From Exophiala sp. HKRS030 (lineage: Eukaryota > Ascomycota > Eurotiomycetes > Chaetothyriales > Herpotrichiellaceae): a DNA stretch of 64,000 nucleotides. Below, one piece after another: positions 1-11,209 of the stretch. The DNA is taken from NCBI GenBank assembly GCA_023897205.1, contig JAHWDD010000003.1, forward strand, positions 1,801,665 to 1,865,664, read 5' to 3'. The notes below the pieces were generated by a model. The model did no database searches and had not been told where the DNA came from. It saw only the letters and a program-made list of their open reading frames with translations. The position numbers and the translations under genes were made by a program. Each line of letters begins with the position of its first letter. The stretch's first letter is position 1.

Positions 1-1509
1 TGTCCAATATTGGATTTCCATTGACAGTGAAGCCTTGGCATCGTGGGTTGGTCCCCCGTGCACAGAAACAATCAAAGGAGGCAAAGAGCCGGCCGGAGCC
101 TGGAAGAAGGGGGTTGTTGGCGGCCAAAAGATTGCGTGAGAGTTGCCGGTGAAAGCTGTCCCAACTCGGGGAAATGATATGAATTGTGGTTTGGAAATCC
201 ACTCTTTGGGTGGCAACATATCCCAAGCGACGACAGTTTTCAAGCAATGAACGTCCACAAGAGAACCGGCATTAGACAATCGGTGGACTGTAAGACTCAT
301 AGGTCCGTCTTCGCTGCTGACTATTGCGACGAACTCGGTCCCAGAGATGCGGTGGAGAGCATCAGTCTGGAAGCCTGGGCTGGTGTAACTGGAATCAAGG
401 TCACAACAGGTCTGCTGAAGCAGGTCGATGAGGCACATTCCGAATTGACCGTTAAGCATATACATGGCTACGACAAGGTTTGATGTCAAGCATGCATATG
501 ATTTACTACAGAGTTAATAGTGTCAGCCCACAAATCTCTCCAACATCTCTTCTCTAACATACCTTCCTAGGAAGAACTCAGGCCATGCAAACTCGGCATT
601 TTGCAATGTCGGCAGATTGATGTGCAACGTCTTATTGGTCCGTGGGTCATGACGGTATAACTGCCAGTAGCCAGTACGATCACCACAGAACAGCAGAGTA
701 CCATCAGAATTCCAGCGAGGCTGCTGGATGCTCTCGTTGCCTTGCTTTCCCGCCACTACATATTCCTCGCTGAGGGCACCGTCGTCAAAGTTAGCAACGT
801 GCAGTTCGGCGCTGTCCCACGGCATATTTGGGAAATTCCACTGTAACCAGCAGATTGAGGATCCATCAGGACTGAACTTTGGATGGGTATAGAAATCAGC
901 TCCTTGTGCGAGAACAATAAACTCTTTGTTGGATATATTGATGGCGACGACCTTGTTGCTAGTGGGAGCAATTCTGTGATCCTCCTGGATGGCCAGAACC
1001 CAGTTCGGGTCCTTCAGGCTCGCGTCGAAATCGCCAAAGAACACTTTTGGATCACCTCCGATCAGCGATTCCACAACTCCAGACGCGGGGTCAACTGAGA
1101 AGACGCCGTGAGTCTTGAAATCGGTGATGATGAGTCTCCCAAGTCTCTGATCCACACTGACAGCACCACCTCCGTACCCATGGACGCAGGATCTGGCGCT
1201 CAACTCTGCGGGGAGAACATCTCGCTGAACTCCCGTAGAGAGGTCAAATTCGACAATGCAGGCTCGCCCGCTCTCTGATGGACGCATCTCGGTCAGGTAC
1301 ACCTTGCCCGTGGCTTCCTATCAAATATTAGCAAAATCGATCACTTTTGCATCGGCTACTTGAGACTCGTGTCGTCTGCCGCCCAGAACACAACCTACGT
1401 GGACGGACACCGCATCGAAACGGAGCACGGCATTTGACACGAGTTCTGGAGAGATTGGGCTGTCCCATGTCCCATACGCCGCTTCCCTGATTCGTCCTTC
1501 CGCCGCCAT
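1..1509 (-). CDS. S9 family serine peptidase (prolyl oligopeptidase / acylaminoacyl-peptidase-like), truncated at left edge
   Basis: Seen: three exons, 1509-1399, 1317-563 and 505-1, joined by introns of 81 bp (1318-1398) and 57 bp (506-562) with GTAGGT/TAG and GTATGT/TAG borders that keep frame. The start at 1509 gives MAAEGRIREAAYGTWDSPI, the usual opening of this family. Exon 2 is beta-propeller sequence (FSPDGSSICWLQW, PRWNSDGTLLF, DRTGYWQLY). Exon 3 runs into the hydrolase domain with the strand PPLIVSVHGGPT that precedes the nucleophile elbow. The catalytic Ser, Asp and His lie beyond the window, so activity cannot be judged. Known: such enzymes cleave short peptides or N-acylated amino acids; no signal peptide is visible, so it is probably intracellular. 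The next gene rightwards, on the same strand, is also a serine hydrolase. Family assignment is firm; substrate is unknown. Confidence 0.85.
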
Positions 1510-2426
1510 ATCGATCCGTGTCCGTGGTACAAGCCTGTGAGAGCAAGTGTCGAAGTCCCGGGAAGGCGGGAAGAGGACCTGGAACGTGACGTTGCAAGGG
1601 CGGTATTTGCGCAAGCCTTTTTATCTTTCATGATCGAGATCTCCCATAGACCATTCAATTGTGAGTCGAGAAAAATTCGCATGAGACACTGGCGTCGTCG
1701 TTCCCGCTTTCCGCATATGGCACCAGCAGCTAGCTCCTGGCAGTCTGTCTATCCGAGGACAACCGCTCGCTCCTCCTTCTCCTCTACCACTATCGCAAAG
1801 TCGGTACCAAGAACACTCCCTAGGCTAGTTTACGCCCTGTTCAGTTATCTTGTACATTCGAAAACTGCTGACCCTTTGCACAACAAGAGCACCACGGCTA
1901 GAATCACTCGTGGAATTTGTGGGGGAGAATGGACAACAATGGATCCTCAAAACACGTCCGGCTGTTTCGGTTTGCCTCGGTTGCTACACCGCTCGAGATA
2001 ACAATGCACGCTCGTTTTCAATACACTCACTGAGGCCGTATTGACCTCGGCGTCGTCAGGCCCTCGTACGATTGACAGTTGGCGAGATCAAAAGCGTTCT
2101 CGCGAGCTATTTCAATTATACCTTTGGGAGATATCTTGCGATAGTCCCGAGTATAGACCTGCAGAACCTGCTTGTCCCCTTAATACTTTTGAGCTAGGTC
2201 CGACCTTGCGAATACGAGCGCTGTCCGAAGCCATTATCACTCTCTCATACATTCCGAAAGGAGAAGCTGAATATGTCAAGACATTCCCACCACTCTCTGC
2301 CCCTGGCGCTACTACATTCTATTAAGATCGAGAGCGAATACGTAGGGTGCCTGGCAAAACTACGCAACTAGTCTTTAAATGCGCAATCCAGCGAGCACCT
2401 CCCATGGCTGTTATACGTGTGCTCAA
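1510..2426. other. Intergenic stretch, no recognised gene
   Basis: Upstream of the S9 peptidase and downstream of the serine hydrolase stop. Open frames on the + strand (1537-2001, 2041-2325) have no recognisable domain and low-complexity, frame-shadow composition, so I do not call them. A TTATCT (GATA-type) hexamer lies near 1845-1850. Nothing else seen. Confidence 0.5.
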
Positions 2427-4250
2427 TTACTCTTCTATCCGCTTAAACCATATCATGGCTCCACCACCAGATAAGAAGTCCAGCTCGGCTCCAAATTCGC
2501 TGACTTTTCCCTGAATGCCTATCTTGAACTGGGCCTTCAATGCCGCCAAAGGTTCCGTAGCATGGGTGAATAAGAACATGTTTGCCACAAAATGCTCCCC
2601 AGTAACGTGTACGAGACTTAAGACCACTTGGACAGGTCCTTCGGTGACTGCACGAAGTTTGGCATCTGGCTCATCTGTGAGAGAGATGACAAAGGGTCTG
2701 TATGCATCATTGGTATATGTTCCAGTGTATGCTGACAGGGGCAACGTCAACGACAATCCCGGTGAAGGCACCGATGGGTAGAGACGAGCAGGGGCTGAGG
2801 CGATCTGCTTCTTATTCTCGGCTTCGGCATTCTCATTCCTAGTAGGCTCCCAGTTAGCTAGCTTTCGCCGAACTTGCAATCGACCCGTCTTCAAAACTCA
2901 GGTATCAAGTTGTGTCTGTTCCTTACCACTCAAACATGTCGACTCGTTTCTCCAGGGGGACATTTAGCAGATTATCAATCAGATGCCACGCAGGCACTTC
3001 GGTGCCTCGACTTTGCGTATTCGCCAGGATTGCCACTCCGAATTTCCGCGCTGGGAGGTACAGCATACCAGTGGAAAACCCCTCGAGGCCGCCTCCGTGG
3101 GATACGACGGTTTCGCCGTTATACACCCCGATGATCCAGCCCAGAGCATACAAGAGAGTTTGTGAATAGTGCGGGTCAAAGGGTGGCATGATTGTCCGCG
3201 GACTCGTCACGTCTGTGTACGATTGATTGGGCAGCGGGCCATCCTGAGGCTGTTCGATCATCATTCGGAGGTACTTGGCATAGTCTTCGGCAGAAGAAAT
3301 GATTGCTCCAGCGCCAGAAACAACCATGTCGCGCCAACAGGGTACCGCTTTGGCCACCTCATTGGTCTTGTCCCAGGAATATCCCACGGCGATCTGGCAC
3401 TCTGGGTGGTGCTGGCGCACGTACTCTTCGGCGTCGGCTAGCTTGAAAAAGGTCTGCTTCATGCCCAGAGGCTCCCAGATGCGCTTCTTCATAAAGTCGC
3501 CCAGCCACGATCCTGTCACCACCTCAACCATGTGAGACACAGCCATGTACATCAGATTGCAGTATTGCCACGTCGTCCTGATGGGCTTGTTCATGTACAG
3601 ATGGCGTAGACTCCGGACCGACTCTTTCAGGGTACTGCCGCCGAATGTCAGTGTGTGGCCCGGCATCCCAGTGCGGTGGGAAAGGGCGTCTTCAATCGTC
3701 ACGTGAGAGGTGGCATAGTGGTCCTGCAGCACAAAGTCATCTCGAATAAGCTGATTGAGGGGAGTGTCCCATTGAATCTCGCCGAATTTGTCGTTGTCGT
3801 GAACCAAGGTCGATACCGCTGCGGCTAGGAATGACTTCGTGGTGCTCCCGGTGTAGAAGAGCGTGGTCGGCTGCACGGGCTCGTCGGGCAGAATGGAATG
3901 GCCGTAACCCTGCGTAATAAGTATGTTATGTCAGTCAAACCGGCGAAATAACGGCCCATCTTTTCTCGTCTTCTTCAAGGAAAGTCAATGCAAGTTACCT
4001 TGGTCCAAGTCTTGTCGCCATGCACGACCGCAATCGACATACCCTGAATGTGCCATTGGTCAAGCGTGTTCTGGACGAGAGTGTCGAAGTCTCTTGTGAA
4101 AGGGCATTCAAAAGATCCTACAACTTCGTCGCTGATGACATGACTGCCAGCAGTGATTGCAGGCTCATGTTCGACATGGGAGTCCGTGAGGGATTTGGCA
4201 CTGTCCGCAACTACGGTGTCGGTCCAAAGAGTATCCTTTCCAACTGCCAT
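2427..4250 (-). CDS. Beta-lactamase-fold serine hydrolase (PF00144 type, class C/esterase-like)
   Basis: Seen: exons 4250-3999, 3909-2927 and 2838-2427; introns of 89 bp (3910-3998, GTAACT..CAG) and 88 bp (2839-2926, GTAAGG..CTAG, with GCTAAC just before the acceptor). The product is 548 aa. Catalytic elements of the family are present in order: S-T-T-K near residues 106-109 (nucleophile Ser and general-base Lys), Y-C-N near 200-202, and a VSHGGG segment further on. The last ~130 residues form the small extra domain common in fungal members. No signal peptide is seen. Known: PF00144 enzymes include penicillin-binding-like hydrolases, esterases and the acyl transferase LovD. It is divergent from a siderophore-type transporter (567 bp shared promoter), so an esterase or amidase role on a siderophore is possible but only inferred. 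Confidence 0.85.
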
Positions 4251-4865
4251 TATTATCGGATGATAGTAGCAGCTGCTGTCAATTTACGAGGCCCGCCTAG
4301 AGCCCGGTGATACTTAAGTACATGGCTCCGCGGCCAGGCCTTCTATCCTCCTTTCCGAAGTCGCTGTTGCCTGGTATCGGATCTGTCTCCACGCTCAAGT
4401 CTTGTTCTGCATGGTGCGAGAGACACTCCGATGGGTGGGCGAGCAACGCCACCAATCGCAGTCTCTAGAACGGAAGTCTTCATGTGGAGGTACAAGCGGT
4501 GGAGACTGGTTTGATCAAAGCGACGACGCTAGACACATTAGGAAAGCGGGAACGACGAGATGTGCATGATTTCCGACGACACGCTCTTACGGGCTATCAA
4601 TAAGATCAAGGATGGCAAGGGAAGATGCGACTCAAGTGCTGCATCCCTAGACTCGATGGCTTGGTCGGTCGACGGTGTCGGCACCGTTCTTATCTCTGCG
4701 TGTGTCTAGAACGCTCGGTTGGGACGGGAGGCCAACCCCCAGATAACAGAGAACCCCAGGGTATAAGAGACCGAAAGCGTCGTCCGTCCATTCATCGGTC
4801 ACTCCCAGACCCGTCACTTGGACCAAATCTGCCGAGAACAGGAGAAGAGCAACTCGCCTCACGCC
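4251..4865. promoter_or_regulatory. Divergent promoter of serine hydrolase and siderophore transporter, with GATA motifs
   Basis: Shared upstream region of the two divergent genes. Two AGATAA hexamers lie close to the transporter: CTTATCT at 4689-4695 (minus-strand AGATAAG) and AGATAAC at 4741-4747. A TATAAG box is at 4762-4767, about 100 bp before the ATG. Iron-responsive GATA repressors (SreA/Urbs1/SRE) bind ATCWGATAA-type sites; these copies match only the GATA core, so iron control is inferred. Confidence 0.45.
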
Positions 4866-7324
4866 ATGGCTTCTACAGACCACGGGGATCTGAAAGACTT
4901 GCCTCGCGCAACACCAGAGCAACTGGAGCTCCAGTCATCTCAGAAAAGTGGTTCGCAGCAGGGGCAACTCGCCGGCCTCTCCACGATTGGGGCAGTGAAG
5001 AAGACTTGGAGTGTCAAGACCATCTGGCTTCTATGGACCAGTGCCGTCTTGGTCAGCTTTGCCATCAGCTATGACCAACAGACGTTCTCCACGTACCAGC
5101 CTTATGCCGCCAGCGAATTTGGACACTTGGGTCTTCTCAGCTCGGTGGCCGTCGTGCAGAATGTCGTCGCAGGTGAGTACTCACCTTTTCAAAGCACAAG
5201 CAACGGGATCCAGACTGACATGTACGGCCAGTCATCCAGCAGCCCTTGGCAAAGCTTGCAGATGTGTATGGGTAGGTTGAAAGAGTCGGCAGCGCAAGTC
5301 TTCACCCTTGTCTAACAAGATTGTCGTAGGCGATTGCCGCTGCTGTGCGCGTGTGTTTTACTTGCGACACTTGGTGAGATCCTGCTAGCCTCGGCTCACA
5401 ACATGCAGACCTTTGCAGGTGCACAAGTGTTCTTCACGATCGGTATTGTTGGTAAGCCTTACTCAGATAAGCGGCTGGATTAACGGTAGAGTGGTGGCTG
5501 ATGTTTCTTCCTTCACGCCATATAGGCTTACATCTCCTCCTGGTGATCTTAGCTGGAGGTATGTGTCCCTGTGTCTGACAACACGGCAGGATGTCTTCAA
5601 CCTAACATATGAACAGATTCCAGTGATCTCCGGCATCGTGCTCTGATGAATGTGGTGCCTTATGCTCCTGGCCTCGTTACAGCCTGGGTTGGTCTCTCAT
5701 TGCATTGCTTTCAACCTCGAAGATTGTGGTTAACCAAAGCATGTACAGACAGCCAGTAGCGTGACCTCTGCAGTCCTCAACGACACCACATGGCGGTGGG
5801 GTTATGGCGTGTTTGCAATCATCGTAAATCTTTCCTCCATCCATATCCAGGGTTTTTGTTAGGACTATCGGCTAAAATTATCGGACATAGATTCCTGTGA
5901 TATCTATCCCTCTACTCGGAACACTGTTGTACAACCAGAGAAAGGCAGCAAAGTCTCACAATATTGAGACAGCATCCGGAAGGAGACTCCAGCATCACCT
6001 GCATGTCCTGCGGCAACTCGACCCTATTGGCCTGATCCTCTTCATCGCGGCAATGGCACTCATCCTCGTCCCCATTACGCTGGCATCGTCTGCCACGAAC
6101 GCCTGGAAGAGCGGACACATCATCGCAATGATAGTCCTCGGGGTGTGTTTGCTGGTGGCCTTCATCTGCTGGGAGTGCAAGTGGGCACAATGGCCCGTCA
6201 TTCCCGTCGGCATATTGAGAGAACGGACAGTGTCATTTGGTGTCATTGGTAAGTGTTGCGATAATACTTCAGGTCAAGCGAATATTTGATCCTGCAGGTA
6301 CTGATACTGGACAAAGCGTGCATCTTCGATTACGGCTCCTGGTACACCACCTCCGCATATCTTTACACGTATCTCCTGGTTGTGCGGAACTTGAGTGTCC
6401 GAGCCGCGACCAACGTGTCAATCATCATACCGTTCTGCGCCGTCATCGGGCAGTTGGGAGCCGGCGTCGCCGCCAAGTACTTTGGTCGATACAAATGGAT
6501 CTCCATCTTTGGGGTGGGAATGAAAGTGCTGGGCCTGGGCTTGATGCTGCGGTACCGAGAAGAGTCCCCACTGGCGTCGTTGGCCGTAGCACAAGTTCTC
6601 CAGGGTCTCGGGGAGGGCGTTTTCAACACCATCATAACGGGCATGCAAGCCTCTGTCACCGAGAAGTGTGAGTCGTGTACCCTCCCTCTCCCTCCTTGCT
6701 AACGGCACTCGTTTTCGGGGCGTGTGCTGCGACGCGTTTCCAAAGGAAAAAGCTTGAGCATTGCTAACTTTTACAAACCTTTATGGGCAGTGCTCGCATC
6801 GATAGTTGCAGCGTTTGTTACTTTCTGTGGTCTGGGAGGAGCCATCGGCAGCGCCATAGGAGGCGGCATCTGGACCAGTTGAGTGCCAACCCCCGACAGC
6901 TTCTGACTCCGGTAGTTCTTTGCTGTTAATCATTTTTTTCACTAACATATTCTCTCTGTCCACAGACGTACTTCCCAACCGCCTTGTCGCAAGGCTGCCG
7001 ACGAGCCTACAGGCAGAGATCCCGCAGATTTATGGCTCCGCCGTCATCGCGATCCAATACCCATGGGGCACTGCTGAACGCACCGCCATCAACGCGGCAT
7101 ACGACGACACGATGCGGATCTTGATCATTGTCGCGCTCGTGCTGGCGAGCGTCGAGTTGCTCACCGTGTCGTTGTTGAAGGACCTGGATTTGCGCACCGT
7201 CGACAAGAGCAGAGATTACGACGGTATGGTGATTGGTAAAACCGCCCGGCAGACTGCTCAGGCCAAGGAGGCGGATGATGAACCTATGGAAATGGAGAAC
7301 ACGGTCCAACGAGTGAGAGGGTAG
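4866..7324 (+). CDS. MFS siderophore-iron transporter (SIT/Mir family)
   Basis: Seen: ten exons, 4866-5172, 5232-5271, 5330-5451, 5526-5558, 5617-5691, 5753-5823, 5891-6248, 6317-6667, 6791-6877 and 6966-7324. All junctions keep frame and give 600 aa. The start at 4866 (GCCATGGCT) is chosen because the open frame further left begins only with TTG. Family signatures: the first membrane segment is followed by SYDQQTFSTYQPYA and VQNVVAAVIQQPLAKLADVYG; mid-protein SAVLNDTTWRWGYGVF; late loop IWTNVLPNRLVARLP and YPWGTAERTAINAAYDDTMRI. These match siderophore:proton symporters such as Aspergillus MirB and yeast Arn/Sit1, with about 14 membrane spans. Role: uptake of ferri-siderophores at the plasma or endosomal membrane. 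The sixth and eighth exon acceptors (5753, 6317) were chosen to keep frame and are the least certain. Which siderophore is carried cannot be told. Confidence 0.85.
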
Positions 7325-8459
7325 GCCGCGCAGACTTTTACTCCTCTTGCCTTTACTCCGTAGGCCCGGAAAGAATGTCTTGTATTGATTGAACTGGGAG
7401 GGCTCAGGTAAGAAGGAGGTGGCGTCTAATCTGGTCGATTTGAGCTCAGCCGGCGGACGTGTGGAGGAATTACAATAGCAAGGCAAGCCACTCGAAGCCT
7501 GCGTGTGACGGACTGAAGCGATGGATCCTTGAAGAGGATAGGTAGTATTTCTGACAAATCCGTACTCCATACTCAGTACTTTGTATCTCTATCTGATCAG
7601 GTTTCATTTCTGTATCGGTTCATCAATCTGTCCGGAGGAACAAAGTACCTAGAGTACTATCAAAATTGAGGTAATTATTGTCGGGAAATCAAAGGTGTTC
7701 AACTACACTCTTTAAAGACCAGTTACGTTCTCTATTGTACTATAGTTCGATGGATCATAACCTGCTTTGGGAAAGTAACAAGGAATATACAATACTGTAG
7801 GAATTGCACTTCGTACCGAGGTTTTTGCTTAATACAAATTGTTAGACGGCGCCTAGGAGTACTGGTCCATACTGGCCTTGGTCGGGAGTCTCAGCCTCGC
7901 CGAGTCCATATCAGCCTTGAGGCTTTGTCCTTCCCTCGGCTGACCTTCCACTCCGGTGGCGGTGCTTGTGCTGTCTGTCAAGCCATTCATATATAATGCC
8001 GCTGCTTTTCAAATGACGTAGTCGCTTGAATGACGCGCCCTCAAACAATTTGGTTGTTTACAAGTACCATATTTATCAGTATGAGTCCTACTAGACGGTT
8101 TCAACGAGGGAGCTACTAGAATTTGGCTATCGAATTTGATCAACTACTCCAACTAGGGTCTACAATACTTGAGAGGATAAAAGGTCGTTTAAAGCTGAAG
8201 GCGTCACCGCGTAAAGGGCAAACGGCACACTGAACGGAAATACTAGGCATTGAACAAATATTTCCCGCCAACATGTTATGAGATGACCAACATTCGGCAA
8301 GGTGACAAAGGTGGGCGATAACAGCCTTCTGTAAGTGAGGGTGAAGAGCGTCCTTCCAGTTGATATTGCTTGTTTTTGTCGCTAAGACTTCAATTTGAGA
8401 GGCTCTTTTTGAAAACACCAACCCAACCCCTGTTGATCTCGGTACCTTTTGCAAGCAAT
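7325..8459. other. Intergenic stretch, no recognised gene
   Basis: AT-rich spacer between two + strand genes, covering the transporter 3' UTR and the Yrb30-like promoter. It contains one TACTCCGTA nonamer (7354-7362), part of a recurring intergenic word. No RNA gene, repeat or credible ORF seen; the minus-strand frame at 8140-8496 is a shadow. Confidence 0.5.
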
Positions 8460-10475
8460 ATGGATTACTTCCTGGGAAAAGTGACCCAGCAGGCAATGAA
8501 CTATGCCATCCGCTCCGGAGTGGCCTTGACGGCGTCTTATGCCATCAGACAGTCAAACAAACTTCTGAGCAACGCGCCGAAGAGCAACGCGAAGGACGAG
8601 CTACTGGTGGCACAGCAGCAACTTCAGCACAAGATTCGTATCATTTCACCCGCGATTGACATGATCGAATTGATAGCAGCCAGAGGAAACACATCGCTAG
8701 AGTCAGCAGTCTCATTGACGAAAGAATTGCGTTTGGAAATCCAGTCCCTCGGTCAGCGACTCGCACAGGCGGCAGATGCATCTGAGACTGCAAACAAAAG
8801 CAAACTCAGCAGTCAAGCCAGAGCTCAAAGCGAGTATGAACTCAAGCTAATCGTCGCTGACATCAAACAACTGCTCAGACGACTCGAGGACGCCATTCCT
8901 CTGATCAACTTGGCCATCACTACTTCCGGCGCAAGCCTGTCGACAAGCCTCCCTCACACCGTCTCGCCGTCCCGCCTGTTACAGGCCAGCACATTCCTCA
9001 CGGCCGGCGACACACAATACTCAATCACTCCACAGCGAGCCGTACAAATTGGACCGACCTTCACGTTGACCGTGTACATGCTTTTTGCCGGGCACGATCG
9101 CCCACAAAACGAAGAAGAAATTCGAGAGACGACGTGGAAAGAAGTCATTCACAAAGCTCGGGTCAAACTGCGCCGTGTCCCTCTCGACACCGTCACGAAT
9201 TTAACATCGGGAACTGACAACATGTCTTCCGATGAGATTCCCACGTCATCACCATTCTCACGATCACGAATCATACCAGCCAACAATCGTGCTGATGAAT
9301 ATGCGTACCAAATCATGATAATCGAGGACTTTGATGACGATCGCGTACACGATTTCGAAGACGATCAAGCACGCCCGGGGCCTTTTGACGACGTCTTGCT
9401 CGCCGGAATCCGTGAGACGATCCCTGTCCACGAAATCTCCAAGATCTTCTACGCCGACACGAGTAAAGTTCTGAATATTGGGTCTGATGCAGAAAGCAAT
9501 CATCCGGTCTTACTCCTAAAGCGCGATTTGAACGCGGTTCCGCCACGACGAATGATGGAGAAGGATAATCCTGACGACGACGACGACGACGACGACTCAC
9601 CGTCTGATCAAGACCAACCTGTAAAAGCATCCGTGAATGATGAATACAACAACGGTCGACGGGACCCGTGGCGTTTTCCACCGTCTCTAGATCCAGAGTG
9701 GATCGCGTTCGAAGTGTACACCGAATCCGAGCCTGAAGACTCGGAATCCGAACTCGAAGAAGGCGACAACCCCCGCGCGGATGCGGATGTCGAACCCTCA
9801 CGGCTTTCCAATTTAATGTCGAACATGCGCATCAACGGCAGCGGCAGTCCCGGCTCGCAGCAGCTCCAGACGACGCTGCGACAGCAGGACACCACGGCAG
9901 ACCGGTCCCCGCCCTGGGTGAACGGGATCAAGACTTCGCTGTCCCTGCTCGAGCTCTTGCTGCGCCTGACTTCACTCCAACAGTTCCAGCAGCAGTCGCA
10001 CCTGAGCATCACGGACGAACTGCTCAACTTCTTCCTCGAGGAGAGCGCGACGACGGGGGCCGGCGGCGACGAGCATTACAGGCAGGCCCTCCGCGCCGAG
10101 GCGAGGAGGAGGGTCGGCTGGGACCCGTACGACGAGAGCCCCATGAAGAGACGCGGCGAGGAGTACCAGTACTACGCGGGCGGCGGTGGCAGCCCGGCGA
10201 TGACTCCCTCCGGCGCCGCGGACGAAGGTGGCTGGGCGGCGGGGAGTCCCGGGAGTCCGAGGGATGCGCCCGGGCTCGCGTCGTCACCGCTGGGATCGCC
10301 GCTCGTCGACAGGGAGAGGAGTGGTCGCGGCGGCGGCGGTGGCCGAGCGTCGTGGCTGAGGCGGCAGGGTGATGGTGCGGGTAGTATCGGCAGGAAGGGC
10401 AGTCCGCTGAGGCCGTCCACCGCGCATACAGACGAAGGCATCGGGACGAGCCCGGCTAGCAAGGGAGACATTTGA
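8460..10475 (+). CDS. RanGTP-binding protein, Yrb30-like
   Basis: Seen: a single exon of 671 aa starting MDYFLGKVTQQAMNYAIRSG. The frame is open 90 bases further left but this start matches the family. Residues ~1-340 carry the conserved fungal Ran-binding region (ISPAIDMIELIAARGNTSLESA; GPTFTLTVYMLFAGHDRP). An acidic tract follows (eight consecutive Asp near residues 370-380), then an SESE-rich linker, a helical block around LSLLELLLRLTSLQQFQQQSHLSI and a Gly/Ser/Arg-rich disordered tail (~560-671). Known: yeast Yrb30 binds Ran-GTP and shuttles between nucleus and cytoplasm; PF05508 describes this family. It would act in nuclear transport or its regulation. Family call is good; the biological role in filamentous fungi is poorly known. 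Confidence 0.85.
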   Translation: MDYFLGKVTQQAMNYAIRSGVALTASYAIRQSNKLLSNAPKSNAKDELLVAQQQLQHKIRIISPAIDMIELIAARGNTSLESAVSLTKELRLEIQSLGQRLAQAADASETANKSKLSSQARAQSEYELKLIVADIKQLLRRLEDAIPLINLAITTSGASLSTSLPHTVSPSRLLQASTFLTAGDTQYSITPQRAVQIGPTFTLTVYMLFAGHDRPQNEEEIRETTWKEVIHKARVKLRRVPLDTVTNLTSGTDNMSSDEIPTSSPFSRSRIIPANNRADEYAYQIMIIEDFDDDRVHDFEDDQARPGPFDDVLLAGIRETIPVHEISKIFYADTSKVLNIGSDAESNHPVLLLKRDLNAVPPRRMMEKDNPDDDDDDDDSPSDQDQPVKASVNDEYNNGRRDPWRFPPSLDPEWIAFEVYTESEPEDSESELEEGDNPRADADVEPSRLSNLMSNMRINGSGSPGSQQLQTTLRQQDTTADRSPPWVNGIKTSLSLLELLLRLTSLQQFQQQSHLSITDELLNFFLEESATTGAGGDEHYRQALRAEARRRVGWDPYDESPMKRRGEEYQYYAGGGGSPAMTPSGAADEGGWAAGSPGSPRDAPGLASSPLGSPLVDRERSGRGGGGGRASWLRRQGDGAGSIGRKGSPLRPSTAHTDEGIGTSPASKGDI

Positions 10476-11209
10476 CGTTGGGGGGTCGCAGAGTGTGTGT
10501 GCTTCCATGACGAGACTTGCGCAAGAGTGTTGTGTATTTAGTTTCACGTTGGGCGCGGGGTTTTACGAGACGAGCAAGTTCAAAGCGAATTCGCGGGCGA
10601 GTAATGGAGTGCGTGAGGTGTGGATAATTTTAGGTACTGACAAAACTGTGATACCCCCCCTTGAAGACGTTGTTCGCTTGGAGACAGATCAATTGGATTT
10701 CAGCTGCATATGATGTTCCTTGTCTTTGAACGTGATGCAGGTTTACAAGTATCTATCAACTCAAGGGAGACCTTGATATTATACGCTTGACTATTCCAGC
10801 CTCAACCAACGGGGCGGAGATCCCCTGGTCGAAAATCATATAGACACTATCCATCCTTCAGTGTCGAGGACTACAAAGGCGGTCATGCTTCCTTCTCACG
10901 CTCATCTGCAGTAGTGCCGATCGTGGGCGTTGCAATGATTGATAGGCGATGAATCCGCGCTGAATGTCGAGCCGTGTGGTCGTTACGCGAGATCGCTAGT
11001 TCGTTCGTTTAAATGTTGCGACTCCACCTGTCGAAAAGTCGGCCAGCATGTTGCAGCTCGGATGTTGTCAGCACGCGAATCGAGCCTTGTTTACATCCAT
11101 GACACGGCGCTGCTGTTCATAGCGGCCATTAATATGGCGTGAACGAGGAGACAGGGTATTCCAAAGACTGGCCAACCATCGTCTGTTGTGATGATGAGGA
11201 CTTGCTTGT
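10476..11209. other. Intergenic stretch between convergent genes
   Basis: Lies between the 3' ends of the Yrb30-like (+) and Rna15-like (-) genes. Holds their 3' UTRs; no ORF, RNA gene or repeat recognised. Confidence 0.5.

Noticed and set aside
1537..2001. 154-residue + strand open frame in the left intergenic region
   Set aside because: It overlaps the first exon side of the S9 peptidase in part, has no recognisable domain and no start context; treated as chance.
4818..4865. Longer N-terminus of the siderophore transporter beginning at 4818
   Set aside because: That position is TTG; the first ATG in good context is at 4866.
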